Assembly (NCBI GenBank): GCA_019636475.1
Contig: JAHBXN010000007.1
Coordinates: 167,564-231,563, forward strand
Length of the DNA stretch: 64,000 nucleotides
Direction: 5' to 3'
Origin: Phycisphaerae bacterium
GTDB taxonomy: Bacteria > Planctomycetota > Phycisphaerae > UBA1845 > UTPLA1
This document shows, piece after piece, positions 28,383 through 38,455 of this stretch (position 1 is its first letter; each line of letters begins with the position of its first letter). Under the pieces are notes generated by a model. It ran no database searches, was not told the DNA's origin, and worked only from the letters and a program-made list of their open reading frames with translations. The translations under genes were made by a program, and so were the position numbers.

Positions 28383-30239
28383 TCACCTGATCGAATGTTC
28401 GGAACCCGGCGCCTGCGGCCGGCCGCTCAAAATCGAACTCAAGGCGCCGATCCGGGCGATGTTTGGATCGCCTTTGGCGCTTTGCTTCGCCTCTTCGTAA
28501 AGCCGCTGGGGACCGAGTTTCAAAAATAGTTCGGCCAGCTCCGGATCAAACTGATTGCCGGAGCAGCGACGGATCTCGGCCGTCGCAACGGAGATCGGAA
28601 GCGCCGCACGGTAGGTGCGGTTTGAAGTCATCGCGTCGAACGAATCCGCCAGGCAGATGATTCGCCCCAGTAGTGGAATGTCTTTCCCGGATAGTCTTCG
28701 CGGATAACCGCGGCCGTCCATCCGCTCATGATGAAACAGCACGCCGGGAATCAGATCGTTCAATTGCCGAATGTGACCGAGAATGCGCTCGCCGATCTCC
28801 GGATGCTTTTTCAGCAATTCGAATTCCTGTGCGGTCAGCTTCCCGGGTTTGGTCAGGATCGCGTCCGGAACGCCGATCTTCCCGACATCGTGCAGCAATC
28901 CGGCAAGATAGACACGTTCGCAATCGACGGGTGACAACCCCGCGGCTTTCGCGATCATGCGACTGAAATAGGCGACTCGCTCCGAATGGCCAAATGTGTA
29001 CGGATCCTTGGCGTCTACGCTGTTGACGATGGCGTACATCAGGCCCATCAGCAGATCGCCGAGGTCGTCATACAGGTGCTGGTTCTTCAGCGCCGCACTG
29101 ATTCGATCAGCGACGGCCTTGAGAAGCTGAATGTCTACCGACGTGTAGTCCCCGTCGTCGATCACGTTGATGGCGTAGAAACTGCCGAGCACCTCGTTAT
29201 CGAGCCGCAACGGAATCACCACAAAGTGCCGCAGCCATGACGCAGCCCAACTGAACTCCGGCCGCTTGAACCCCTGGTTGAACAGAATGTGATCCGCTTC
29301 CTGCTTCTGTTCGAGCGGCACGCAGGCGTCGAGTCGCAGTACGGCATTCAGATCGGGCGCCCCTTCGCCGACCTGCACCACACGCTCGCTGATGGGTCGG
29401 CTCGAACCCACCAGGTCGCGCCGATCCGCGCCCTCACCCGGTTCAGTGCGAGTCAAAACGAATGCCATGCCGGCCGCACGCGATACCTCCAGCATCTCGC
29501 GGCTGACGCGCTCCAGCATCTGCGTCGGTCGCTGCGGGATTCCCATCAGCCGGCTGACCTCGTAGATCAGATGCAGCTCTTCGTAGGTGCTTTCCAGATT
29601 GTTTGTGAGCGATGTGATCTCCGCTTGGGCGCTTTCAATATCGCGTGCCTGCTCCACGCACAGCGCCAGCAGGCCTGACCAATTCTCGATTGAATCCCCG
29701 GCCGCCTCGATCTCGGCACGAAAACGCTTGGCGACCTGATAATCCACACGGCAGTTCCCGCAGAAATTCCGGAAGTGTTCGCTCGACTTGTCCGTCGAAA
29801 CCGCCAGCGCCAGCACAACGCCGACCGAACGGCGCCGAACCCGAACGGGCACCGTCGCCACTCGAATATCCTCCGGGCATCGATCGAAGGGCACTTGAAC
29901 CACAACCCTCGAAGTCTTGTTCTCTGCCGTCTCCGCAAGGGCTCGCCTGGCGCAGGTCGCGAGTTGATCCAACAACGCGCCATCCGACCGACGCAGATCA
30001 GACCCACGGAATAACTCCCAGAATCTTCCCGGCGTCGGATCATCAGCGATGAGTTCACCGGCGGCCCCCCAAAGCGACAGCCAGATTCCGCGCGACCGCC
30101 ACTGCTCACAAATGCGTCGAAACTGCTCTTCGGGCAGAATTCGATGGTGCGTGGGCGCTGGCAGGCGTCCCGCGCCGGGGTCGCCTGCATGAGTCACGGG
30201 ACTGCTGGTCTGAATAAATGGAATCACTGCCATGCTCAT
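28383..30239 (-). CDS. GAF and HD-GYP protein, probable c-di-GMP phosphodiesterase
   Basis: This 618-residue cytoplasmic signalling protein has an N-terminal sensory region (residues ~35-200, with an FCGNC pair at Cys160/Cys163), a short coiled coil (~200-230), a GAF domain (~240-385) and a C-terminal HD-GYP domain. The HD-GYP residues are complete: His450-Asp451 in LLHDVGKIG, HHE at 503-505 and GRGYP at 509-513, so it is likely an active c-di-GMP phosphodiesterase. It lies in the pilus/secretion operon nine bases before the STAS gene, next to an ATPase with a probable c-di-GMP-binding domain. Confidence 0.92.
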   Translation of the reverse strand: MSMAVIPFIQTSSPVTHAGDPGAGRLPAPTHHRILPEEQFRRICEQWRSRGIWLSLWGAAGELIADDPTPGRFWELFRGSDLRRSDGALLDQLATCARRALAETAENKTSRVVVQVPFDRCPEDIRVATVPVRVRRRSVGVVLALAVSTDKSSEHFRNFCGNCRVDYQVAKRFRAEIEAAGDSIENWSGLLALCVEQARDIESAQAEITSLTNNLESTYEELHLIYEVSRLMGIPQRPTQMLERVSREMLEVSRAAGMAFVLTRTEPGEGADRRDLVGSSRPISERVVQVGEGAPDLNAVLRLDACVPLEQKQEADHILFNQGFKRPEFSWAASWLRHFVVIPLRLDNEVLGSFYAINVIDDGDYTSVDIQLLKAVADRISAALKNQHLYDDLGDLLMGLMYAIVNSVDAKDPYTFGHSERVAYFSRMIAKAAGLSPVDCERVYLAGLLHDVGKIGVPDAILTKPGKLTAQEFELLKKHPEIGERILGHIRQLNDLIPGVLFHHERMDGRGYPRRLSGKDIPLLGRIICLADSFDAMTSNRTYRAALPISVATAEIRRCSGNQFDPELAELFLKLGPQRLYEEAKQSAKGDPNIARIGALSSILSGRPQAPGSEHSIR

Positions 30240-30299
30240 CGTCTCCCGGATGCTCGATCACAATCAATCCGCCGGCTGCGAGCCATCGGCCGGCACAAA

Positions 30300-30695
30300 T
30301 CAGACCGTCGCGGCCGGCTTCGGCGCGTCGCAGAGAATCTCATTCACGCTTGAAAGCACTTCGCGCGGACTGAATGGCTTGGGCAGCACGCGCCGAATGT
30401 TGGTGTTTTTCACGTCATCGCCGGTCAGTGAAAAACCACGTGCGGTCAGCATGATGACCGGTATGGCCCGGGTCCTTGGTTCCGATCGGAGCTTCGCACA
30501 CAGCTCGAGTCCGCTCAGATAAGGCATCTGATAATCCGTCATCACCAGATCGGGTAATTCGCGCTTGGCGGTCTCAAACGCTTCTTCGCCGTCCGAAGCG
30601 GTGAGTACCTCAAAGCCGCCGTTGCGCAGCTTCGTTGACACCACATGCAGAATGTGCGGCTCATCATCACAGACCAATATTCGTTTTCCCGGCAT
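30300..30695 (-). CDS. Single-domain response regulator
   Basis: This 131-residue protein is a free-standing receiver domain. The acidic pocket is CDDEPH (Asp10, Asp11), the phosphoacceptor is Asp54 in VMTDYQMP, and the conserved Thr and Lys appear in VIMLTARG and VLPKPFSP. It has no output domain. It lies 47 bases after the membrane histidine kinase gene and 60 before the HD-GYP gene, so it probably receives phosphate from that kinase. Confidence 0.92.
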   Translation of the reverse strand: MPGKRILVCDDEPHILHVVSTKLRNGGFEVLTASDGEEAFETAKRELPDLVMTDYQMPYLSGLELCAKLRSEPRTRAIPVIMLTARGFSLTGDDVKNTNIRRVLPKPFSPREVLSSVNEILCDAPKPAATV

Positions 30696-30742
30696 TTAAT
30701 AGTTCCCCCAGTTTCGGCGATCCAGGTACGGAACGCCTTCGA

Positions 30743-32308
30743 TCATGACATCAACGGAAATATCATTCCGAATGTGCTGCCCTTGCCGATTTCGCTGGCC
30801 AGCGTGATCTGGCCGCCATGAACGGACTCGACAATGCTCTTGACCAGATTCAGCCCGAGGCCCGTGCCTTTGGCCATGTTCTTGTTCGCCTCCACCCGGA
30901 AGAACTTCTGGAACATTCGCGGCAAATCCTCTTTCGGTATGCCTACCCCGGTGTCCTGCACCTCGATGAGGATCGTCTTCTGCTCCTCCCGCGGGGACAT
31001 GCGAACAACAACTTCGCCGCCCTCGGGTGTATACTTCACGGCATTGCTGATCAGGTTCAGTATCGCCTGATAGAGCAGATCCCGATCCGCCAGAATGCGA
31101 AACATCACGGGCGTCAGTTGTTCAGTCAGCGTGATCTTCTTCTCTTCCGCTGACGGACGCATGACATCGCAGGCTTCCTTCACCACCATTGAAATTGCAA
31201 TCGGTTCCTTGTTGATGCGCACCGTGCCCGCCTCGATCCGACTGATATTGAGCATGTTGTCGATCAGCCGCCCCAGTCGTTGCGCCGACGTTTGAATGAT
31301 GTCGTAATACTCCCTGCGGGTCGCCTCGTCGGCTGCCTCGCCATCGACCAGCATCTCAACATAGGCTCGAATCGAGGAAAGCGGCGTTCGCAGTTCGTGT
31401 GCGACATGGGCCACGAACTCGCTTTTCTTTCGAGATGCCTCCCGCTCACGAGTGATGTCACGGAGATTGACAATCAGCCCATGATCCGACGCCCCCTCAG
31501 CCGCCTTGACCCCCAGCGCAAGTGGAATCACGTGAACGCCGTAGAACTTGTCCCCGACCAGAAATTCCGCTCGTCGTTCGGCGACACGCTGTTCCGCTTC
31601 GCGAGATTGCCGAATCAGTTTGCGCATCTCGTCGTGGACGATGATCGAATCGATCGGTGAACGAAGGCTCTCCTCGCACTGAAATCCGAAGACGTTCTCG
31701 GCGGCCGTGTTCGCTTGAATCAACTGTCCATACGAATCCAGCACCATCAGCGGATCCGGCATCGCGGAGAAGATGATGGACGACAACCGTCGCTGAGCGG
31801 CCGCCAGCGTCAATTCGAGCGACGCCTGTCCATGAGCATCAGCCAATTCCGCCAGACGCCGCTGGATATTGGCGGAGTGCTCCTCCACTGCCCGCCAGAC
31901 AACGCCCAATTCGGACGACTGCACCTGTTTGCCCGTCTCTCGGTCAATGGTCAGGCCGCGACGAATCGCCTCCACCATGCGTTGCAGTGCGACGCGTCGC
32001 ATTAAACCTGAAATTGCCATAACGACGGCACTGACCACAAGGAGCGAAAATACGACCATCGTGTCGCCCGACGAGAGTCCCTGCCGCCCTGACCGGATGT
32101 ATCCCCACATGCACCAGCTGATTGAAGCCACTAATCCACCCAGCGCCCAATACGGAGAAATCTTCGGAATTGTCGGCCACTTGCGAAGCGATGCCCCGCC
32201 CCAGCCCTCAGCGTCCAATTCGATTGACGGCAGGGCCTGCGGCTCCACGGCGGAAGTTTCCATCTCCTCTTCGCAGAGGGACCAGGGCTTGAGCACCGGA
32301 TCGCCCAT
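30743..32308 (-). CDS. Membrane PAS-domain sensor histidine kinase
   Basis: This 521-residue kinase has a cytoplasmic N-terminus, two membrane helices (about residues 53-70 and 84-103), a HAMP-like linker, a PAS domain (~173-285, IFSAMPDPLMVLDSYGQLIQAN) and the kinase core. His304 in HVAHELRTPL is the phosphorylation site; the N box is NLISNAVKYTPEGG and G boxes are DTGVGIP and GTGLGLNL. The very short loop between the helices suggests membrane or cytoplasmic sensing. Its start shares one base with the stop of the TPR lipoprotein gene. Confidence 0.93.
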   Translation of the reverse strand: MGDPVLKPWSLCEEEMETSAVEPQALPSIELDAEGWGGASLRKWPTIPKISPYWALGGLVASISWCMWGYIRSGRQGLSSGDTMVVFSLLVVSAVVMAISGLMRRVALQRMVEAIRRGLTIDRETGKQVQSSELGVVWRAVEEHSANIQRRLAELADAHGQASLELTLAAAQRRLSSIIFSAMPDPLMVLDSYGQLIQANTAAENVFGFQCEESLRSPIDSIIVHDEMRKLIRQSREAEQRVAERRAEFLVGDKFYGVHVIPLALGVKAAEGASDHGLIVNLRDITREREASRKKSEFVAHVAHELRTPLSSIRAYVEMLVDGEAADEATRREYYDIIQTSAQRLGRLIDNMLNISRIEAGTVRINKEPIAISMVVKEACDVMRPSAEEKKITLTEQLTPVMFRILADRDLLYQAILNLISNAVKYTPEGGEVVVRMSPREEQKTILIEVQDTGVGIPKEDLPRMFQKFFRVEANKNMAKGTGLGLNLVKSIVESVHGGQITLASEIGKGSTFGMIFPLMS

Positions 32309-33744
32309 TACTCGTCACCCTCTCCTTCGTCGCTCACAGCGGCCATCCCGAATGCACTCGTGAAACCCGATTTGCGCGGGTCTTTCGATTCGGCCGTCGC
32401 AGGCGCCGGTTGGATGTCTTTTACGACCGCGGGTTCCTCAACCAGTGACAACTCCGCCAGAAACGCCGTCAATGCCGCCGACGGTCTGCCCGCTGCAACG
32501 GCTTCGCGACAAACGCGGCGTGCCGCGTCAAATGCACCCATCGTTCGCAGAGCCTCGGCGCAGAGCAATCTCGCCTCCTCCAGCGAAGCGTCCATCGCGA
32601 TTGCCCGCTCGGCGAGCTTTTGTGCCATTTCCGGCCGGCCGCGAAGAAGCGAGACATATCCTTCCAGCAGAACCGTCTCGGCCGTGGGCGCGCTTCGCCG
32701 GTTGAATGTCTGAATCGCTTCATCGGCAATTCGCAGTTCACCGTCGTTGATGGCGGACCGACAGAAAAGTGTCCATGCGTGAGCATCGGCCGAATCATCC
32801 GCCATCACCGTTCTCAGAATCCGTCGTGCTTCATTCCCTCGGCCCAGCGCCAGGTACGAATCGGCGAGAACGCGGCGCACGCTCGCGGGAATCGGCTGCT
32901 TGGCGTCGCCCGAAGGCGTGTGCGACTTTCGGCCTCGGCCCACGGAACGATCGACAATCGGCTGGAGTGCCTGAATCGCCTCCGAGTGTCGCCCGGCCCA
33001 GGCGAGGATCGTGCCAAGTTCAGCACGAACAGCGGCATCATCAGTGAAATCCGGCAGAGCCTGACGGCAGAAATTTACGGCATCGTCAGTCAGCCCCAAC
33101 ATACGGCACACCTGCGCCGCAAGTACCGACATGGTCGGAAAGTCATCAAAATCTTTCACCCGCGTCAACAATAGCTCGAGCGCGCGATGCGGATCATCCG
33201 TCGCGATATACAATTCCGCGGTCGCCAGGACGTACTCCGGTGTGTTGGGCTTCTGATTCAACGCGTTGACATAGTGCGAGAGTGCCGCATCCAATTCACC
33301 GTAACGTTCTTCAATGATGCCCGCGAGGTACTCGCACTCCGCGTCCGCACCGGGAGCATGGATCGCCGCGACGACCGACTCCTTCGCCTTGGCCAGTTGC
33401 CCGCGCTCCAGATAGAGTCGTGCGGCAAACTTGAACACCTCCGCCGACTCCGGCGACATCGCCATGACCTTGTTCAAGGTGGCTTCGGCTTCGACCAGTC
33501 TTCCCGCGCTGAAGTGCTGTTCGGCCAGTCGAAGCGTGACATCGCCACGCACGCCGTTCCATCGCTGAACGGATTTCTCACGAGGCTGATTCTCCATATG
33601 CCGCTTCATCGCGGGGCTGAATTCAGACTGAGAGCAGCCAATTACGCAGCAAATGAACATCGCAGGCGCAAGAATGTGCGCAAGCGGGCCGAAGCGCGGC
33701 CAGCGGCCTGGCCATCGATTAAACCTGTCCGACGACGTTCTCAT
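32308..33744 (-). CDS. TPR-repeat lipoprotein
   Basis: This 478-residue protein has a lipoprotein leader (ILAPAMFICCVIGC, Cys acylation) and then about ten tetratricopeptide repeats, for example AEQHFSAGRLVEAEATLNKVMAMSPESAEVF. It probably sits in the outer membrane or periplasm and helps the secretin assemble, as PilF/PilW-type pilotins with TPRs do. Its ATG overlaps the end of the secretin gene by 4 bases, which supports that role. The last 40 residues are acidic and low in complexity. Confidence 0.88.
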   Translation of the reverse strand: MRTSSDRFNRWPGRWPRFGPLAHILAPAMFICCVIGCSQSEFSPAMKRHMENQPREKSVQRWNGVRGDVTLRLAEQHFSAGRLVEAEATLNKVMAMSPESAEVFKFAARLYLERGQLAKAKESVVAAIHAPGADAECEYLAGIIEERYGELDAALSHYVNALNQKPNTPEYVLATAELYIATDDPHRALELLLTRVKDFDDFPTMSVLAAQVCRMLGLTDDAVNFCRQALPDFTDDAAVRAELGTILAWAGRHSEAIQALQPIVDRSVGRGRKSHTPSGDAKQPIPASVRRVLADSYLALGRGNEARRILRTVMADDSADAHAWTLFCRSAINDGELRIADEAIQTFNRRSAPTAETVLLEGYVSLLRGRPEMAQKLAERAIAMDASLEEARLLCAEALRTMGAFDAARRVCREAVAAGRPSAALTAFLAELSLVEEPAVVKDIQPAPATAESKDPRKSGFTSAFGMAAVSDEGEGDE

Positions 33745-35858
33745 TGACCACCCCCCGTCTGACTCGTGGCCGGCCTGTCAGGTTTTGCATCAATCGATTC
33801 GCCGCCCCGCGAATCCAGCTCGGACTGTTCCATGAACCAGGGGTCTGCTTCCATGTCATCCGATTCAGGAATGACATAGGGCGGCGCCGGGCGACCGAAC
33901 GCCGGCATTTCAATGCCTCGGCTCCGTAGAATCTGATCGCGAACAAATGTGCGAACGGAGGATGCCTCGTTCTCCCACATGCGCTGACCCTTGATCTTCT
34001 CCGCCAGCTTGAGTGCTTCGACATGACGCGGGTAATTCAGCATCGCGATCTCCGCGTCCCAGAGCGCCTTGTCCAGATTGCCGCGCGCCAGATGCTTCAA
34101 CGCCCAGCTGAAGTGAGCCTGCGCCAGCCGCTCTCGTCCGAACCACTGCACGCCGCGCCGCATGCCGACGCGGAAGCGCTCGACGTCGTCTCCCAGTTCT
34201 TCGCTCGCCTTGAAATCAGCCTCGGGCTTCACGATGTGAACCGTCAGCAGCACAATCACCTCTTCGCGAATCGTGTCATCATTCGTTGACCGGAACATTG
34301 CTCCGAGACCGGGAATGTTGCCCAGCAACGGAACCTGCGAACGCGTCGAAGTGCCGACTTCCCGGAAGAGGCCGCCGATCAGTATCGTGTTCCCGTCCTT
34401 GACCATGATGTTGGTCGTGACCTCGGTCGTCTGCTCGAACGGCAGGTTTGCCGCAGTCAGACCGCCGGTGGAGTCTTTCGGATGGATCTCCATGCGGACG
34501 TATCCGTCGCTGCCGATAAACGGCCGGAAGGTAAGAATCGTTCCGGTCTCAAGAAACTCCACCGTTTGAACAGCGGTCGTTTCCGTGATGGTTGTGGTCA
34601 GGTATCCGTCGCGGCGACCGACGATGACCTGGCCAAACTGCTTGTTCAAGGCCAGAACCTTCGGATTGGCGATGATGTTTGTGTCGGTGATGGTTTCGAG
34701 CGCCCGAACGAATGCGCCGATCTGATCCTTGATGATTCCAAATGTGAAACCGCCGCCGGGCACATTTGAGTTGAAGTCCGTGCGCGCGGTGAGCGTGGTC
34801 TGTTCCAGTTTGGAGGACGGTGTCTGTCCGGTCGTGATGCTCTGAGCCGCCGGGCTTGTGCTGCTGAGTTCCGCGAAGTCGATTCCGCCGACAGTCGTGA
34901 AGTCGATGCCCAGCGCGTTCTGCTCATTCAGCGACGCACGCAGAATCGTCGCCTCAATCAGCACCTGTTCCGGCCGCACATCCACTTTTGCGAGGAGGTC
35001 CTCCATCGCGTCGAGCCGGTCCGCGAGATCAGTCGCGATGATCATGTCCGCGCCCGAAAGCGCGTCGCCATGGGTATCGGTCGGACCGCTCGCCCCACCA
35101 AGCCCGGCTTGGGCAACCGGCGTCACGGCGATCTTGCCGTTCGGGCTCTTCACTGTTTCCAGCAGTTCCTTGACGATGCCGGCGCGAACATAGGACAGAC
35201 GGAAGACGCGCGTCTCCACCTTCCGCTCCGCTTCGCGGAAGCGTTCCAGTTCTTCCAGCGGATAAACGAAAATGAAGCTGCCTTCGCTGCGGTACCCCAG
35301 CCCGTTGGAGAGCAGCATTGCATCGAGCGCCGCCTCAAACGTCACGTCGTACAACGTCGCGGTGACCGTTCCATCAACGCCCTTCGCCAAGATGATGTTT
35401 CTCTGCGTCGGCTCGCTGATCATGCGAACCGCCTCGCTGAGCGGCAGACCGGCGACATGCATCGTCACGCGATTGTCCACCGACACGCGAACATACGTCT
35501 CGATTTCCGCGCCGGCATTCGCGGACGGGCTCGAATCGGTCGCGGCATTCGCCGCGCCGCCGGTTTCGTCCTCCGTCCCTGTGTTCGAGCCGGGAGCTTT
35601 CGAATCGTCACGATCCGGATTCTTGGCGGACGAATCGGCGCGACCGTCGCCCGGTTTGCTCAGTTGACTCGCCTGCGCGGTTCGAGCGCGGCGCAGGAGA
35701 TCGATTGGCGATTCCTGCCCCTCAACCGTTGCGGTGCTGATCGAGGTTACAAACAGTAGGGCAGTAACCCCACTGCACACGCGATGAAGCCGGCGCTCAA
35801 TGTGCCTGCATACGCTGGCGCGACCGCGCGGGATGACCTTTGAAATGCCTTGGTCCAT
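33741..35858 (-). CDS. Secretin (GspD/PilQ family)
   Basis: This 705-residue protein forms the outer-membrane gate. It has a signal peptide (ending near residue 45), a Ser/Asp-rich linker, an N0/STN-like domain (MHVAGLPLSEAVRMIS...GVDGTVTATLYDVTFEAAL), N-domains, and the secretin core with VLIEATILRASLNEQNALGID, FVRALETITDTNIIANPKVLALNKQ and the C-terminal signature NTILIGGLFRE...VPLLGNIPGLGAMFRS. A C-terminal extension of about 150 residues includes a TPR-like helical pair. The ATG at 35858 has GGAG five bases upstream. It is the first gene of the nine-gene operon. Confidence 0.94.
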   Translation of the reverse strand: MDQGISKVIPRGRASVCRHIERRLHRVCSGVTALLFVTSISTATVEGQESPIDLLRRARTAQASQLSKPGDGRADSSAKNPDRDDSKAPGSNTGTEDETGGAANAATDSSPSANAGAEIETYVRVSVDNRVTMHVAGLPLSEAVRMISEPTQRNIILAKGVDGTVTATLYDVTFEAALDAMLLSNGLGYRSEGSFIFVYPLEELERFREAERKVETRVFRLSYVRAGIVKELLETVKSPNGKIAVTPVAQAGLGGASGPTDTHGDALSGADMIIATDLADRLDAMEDLLAKVDVRPEQVLIEATILRASLNEQNALGIDFTTVGGIDFAELSSTSPAAQSITTGQTPSSKLEQTTLTARTDFNSNVPGGGFTFGIIKDQIGAFVRALETITDTNIIANPKVLALNKQFGQVIVGRRDGYLTTTITETTAVQTVEFLETGTILTFRPFIGSDGYVRMEIHPKDSTGGLTAANLPFEQTTEVTTNIMVKDGNTILIGGLFREVGTSTRSQVPLLGNIPGLGAMFRSTNDDTIREEVIVLLTVHIVKPEADFKASEELGDDVERFRVGMRRGVQWFGRERLAQAHFSWALKHLARGNLDKALWDAEIAMLNYPRHVEALKLAEKIKGQRMWENEASSVRTFVRDQILRSRGIEMPAFGRPAPPYVIPESDDMEADPWFMEQSELDSRGGESIDAKPDRPATSQTGGGQ

Positions 35859-36099
35859 ACGCACTCCGTTGCTTCTTTTAGGACAATCGGTCCGATCTCG
35901 GTCCGAATTGCGTTCAGAGCTGACGGAGTGCGGGTTGACACAATCCGCATATTCCTGATTGGTAGGTTATTGCGACGTGGCGTGTCGGCTCAGCATAACC
36001 ATGCATCCGATAACGGCGCTCGAGATGCCCCGATCACATCGATTGCGGAAATCCACGTGGATGAAATCGCATCTCGATTCGACCGGCTTAACTTCCCAT

Positions 36100-36121
36100 A
36101 ATCGGAAGATGTCTTCCGATT
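36100..36121 (-). terminator. Hairpin downstream of the CvpA-like gene
   Basis: A perfect inverted repeat with 9-bp arms (AATCGGAAG and CTTCCGATT) and a 4-base loop lies 36 bases past the CvpA-like stop codon and about 240 bases before the secretin start. The T-tract after it on the minus strand is weak, so it may be only a partial terminator or an RNA-stabilising hairpin. Confidence 0.45.
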
Positions 36122-36157
36122 CCGGAGCCAAGCCCAGTGAACCCCAGCCTCGCGAAG

Positions 36158-37093
36158 TCACTGGCGCTGTGAGCCAGCGCGACGACTTGAGCCGGGTCGA
36201 GCGGTGGAATCTGACTGTAGCCGTTTCGCCACCTCGCCGAGTTCGCCAAGCGCGGCCGGATCGACATTCTGCAGAAGTTCAGTCAGCCCCGAGGCCGACC
36301 CATTCCACCCCTCCGGGTTGGCCGCCGCCTGCTCCATCTGCTGGATCGCTGCCTGAACAGAGGGAACGCTTTCGAGGTAGTTATAATTTCGGACAAGGGT
36401 TTGAAGCGGACTGCCGTCAATGTCCGCTACGAATCTCAACATGCCCGACGCCAATGCATGTCGCGCCGATCCAGGCTCGGACGATGTGTGGTCTTTCACC
36501 TGAGATAACGGCTTCTCCGCCAATACGACAGCCCAGCAAATCACCAGAAGCAACAACCCGCCCTCGGCAAGCCCGACCGTGGCTCCGACAAACCGGTCAG
36601 CCCCGAGCAGCATCGGTCGGCGAATAATGACACGCTGCCGCACAGTCCGAACAAGCCATCCCGCAGTCAACAGTGAACCAACAATCGCAAGCGCGCACGC
36701 GGCCATGTTGCCCGCAAGACTCGATTCCCCGCGAACCGCACGAATGAGCGGATCCGCGAAATCCGGCTTCGCACTGACCAGCACGAGAACCCCGATCGTC
36801 ACCGGCAGCATCACGAGCTTCCGGAATCCGCCACGCCAGAGTCCATGCAGCCCGAACGCCCCAAGCAGAACGGCCGCCACCTCTCCAAGCAGGAAGTCGG
36901 CGCGATCGCTGAAATAGAATCCCGTCGCGGCACCGCCGATGAGCATTCCCAATCCAAGCCAGGGAATACCCGGAGCGGCGGGCGCGCCGAACTCGAAATC
37001 GGGCGCATTGTCCCGCCCCGCCGAGCCTCGGTCTCGCGGATCAGAATGCGAGCCGGAAGGTCGGATCACCCGAGGTGGTTTGGTAGAATTCAT
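36158..37093 (-). CDS. CvpA-like membrane protein
   Basis: This 311-residue protein has six or so hydrophobic helices in its first 210 residues and a soluble helical C-terminus. The stretch GADRFVGATVGLAEGGLLLLVICWAV matches the core of the CvpA family (D-R-x-G-x-x-x-G-L-x-x-G). CvpA proteins are linked to colicin V export and envelope stress. The first 50 residues are polar and disordered. The start is uncertain: ATG at 37093 has GAGG very close, while TTG codons at 37117 and 37120 have GGGAG upstream. It is divergent from the AIM24 gene. Confidence 0.7.
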   Translation of the reverse strand: MNSTKPPRVIRPSGSHSDPRDRGSAGRDNAPDFEFGAPAAPGIPWLGLGMLIGGAATGFYFSDRADFLLGEVAAVLLGAFGLHGLWRGGFRKLVMLPVTIGVLVLVSAKPDFADPLIRAVRGESSLAGNMAACALAIVGSLLTAGWLVRTVRQRVIIRRPMLLGADRFVGATVGLAEGGLLLLVICWAVVLAEKPLSQVKDHTSSEPGSARHALASGMLRFVADIDGSPLQTLVRNYNYLESVPSVQAAIQQMEQAAANPEGWNGSASGLTELLQNVDPAALGELGEVAKRLQSDSTARPGSSRRAGSQRQ

Positions 37094-37365
37094 GTCCTCT
37101 GCCCCTATGGACGCCAACAACGCTCCCAGTATGTTTACTATTCATCGGTTGGGTGCGTGCGCCCGAATATTCCGAAAGCTACAGTGCTTCCAATAATGGC
37201 GTATCTTTGGAACCGCCGCTCTCATCTGCGAATAACGTGAATCAGACTTACCAATAATTCGAGCGTCTGTCATTCGCTCTCGCGGCCCAAACGCCGCTAA
37301 GCGTCGAAAATGTGAAGACCGGTCCCTTTGATCGGGAAAACCGGAATCTGAAAGGTCCGAATCCT

Positions 37366-38352
37366 ATGGGCATGGAAAGCGGCTGGTACTACGCAGAAAA
37401 CGGTCAACCCATTGGCCCCATGAGCCGGGACGAATTGCTCGCCAGGCTCCCGACGCTTCAAGGCTCTCAGACGCTGGTCTACGGCCCAACGACCGCCAAC
37501 TGGACCGAAGCCCGGCATGTCGCGGCCTTCGCTGAAGCACTTCGCGGCTCGGGCGGTCCGCCCCCCGCGCCCCGGAATCGAACGGCGGATGAAATTGATT
37601 ACGAGATTATCGGTGACGACATGCAGTTCGTTGAGATCACCCTTGATCCCAATGAGGTGGTGATCGCTGAGGCAGGCGCCATGATGTACATGACGCAGGG
37701 CATTCAGATGCAAACGGTTTTCGGTGACCCGTCGAAACAGTCCGGCCTACTCGGGAAGCTTTTTGACGCCGGCAAACGAATGGTCACCGGCGAAAGCCTG
37801 TTTCTCACAACCTTTGGCGCAATGAGCAATCGCCGCGAAAAAGTCGCTTTCGCGTCGCCCTATCCCGGAAAAATTGTCCCGATGCACCTCGATCAGCTTG
37901 GCGGAGAAATCCTCTGCCAGAAGAACGCCTTCCTCTGCGCGGCACGCGGCGTGCAAATAGACATTGCGTTCCAGAAGAAGATCGGTGTCGCCTTGTTCGG
38001 CGGGGAAGGGTTTATTTTGCAGCGACTCAAGGGCGACGGCATCGGCTTCGTTCATGCCGGCGGAACCATTGTACGGCGCAACCTCGGCCCCGGAGAGGAG
38101 CTGCGCGTCGATACCGGCTGCCTGGTGGCTTTTCAACCCAGCGTGCAATATGACATCACCAGCGCCGGTGGAATCAAAACCACGCTCTTCGGCGGAGAAG
38201 GCATCTTTCTCGCCAGCCTTCGCGGCCCCGGGTCGGTTTGGCTACAGTCTCTGCCCTTCTCGCGACTTGCGGGGCGGATCGTCGGCACATATGCAACAAA
38301 GAAGGACCAGGGTTCGGTGCTGGGCGGCATTTCCAACATCTTCGAACGATAA
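37366..38352 (+). CDS. GYF_2 domain fused to AIM24/TIGR00266 domain
   Basis: The 328-residue protein starts with a GYF_2-type domain ([25 protein letters not shown], residues ~3-65), a protein-binding module often found beside membrane segments in Planctomycetota. Residues ~85-328 are an AIM24/TIGR00266 beta-sandwich ([23 protein letters not shown] and [28 protein letters not shown]), a family named after a yeast mitochondrial biogenesis factor and of unknown biochemical role in bacteria. The ATG at 37366 gives a complete GYF domain. It is followed 103 bases later by the SEC-C gene. Confidence 0.85.
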   Translation: MGMESGWYYAENGQPIGPMSRDELLARLPTLQGSQTLVYGPTTANWTEARHVAAFAEALRGSGGPPPAPRNRTADEIDYEIIGDDMQFVEITLDPNEVVIAEAGAMMYMTQGIQMQTVFGDPSKQSGLLGKLFDAGKRMVTGESLFLTTFGAMSNRREKVAFASPYPGKIVPMHLDQLGGEILCQKNAFLCAARGVQIDIAFQKKIGVALFGGEGFILQRLKGDGIGFVHAGGTIVRRNLGPGEELRVDTGCLVAFQPSVQYDITSAGGIKTTLFGGEGIFLASLRGPGSVWLQSLPFSRLAGRIVGTYATKKDQGSVLGGISNIFER

Positions 38353-38455
38353 CGAACTTCGGAGCATGCCGGGGATGCCCCCCGGCTGTCGAATCCAGGC
38401 TGGGCGCGGTAGAAATCAAGTTGCATCAGCCATTCAATTCGGGAGGCACTTGACC

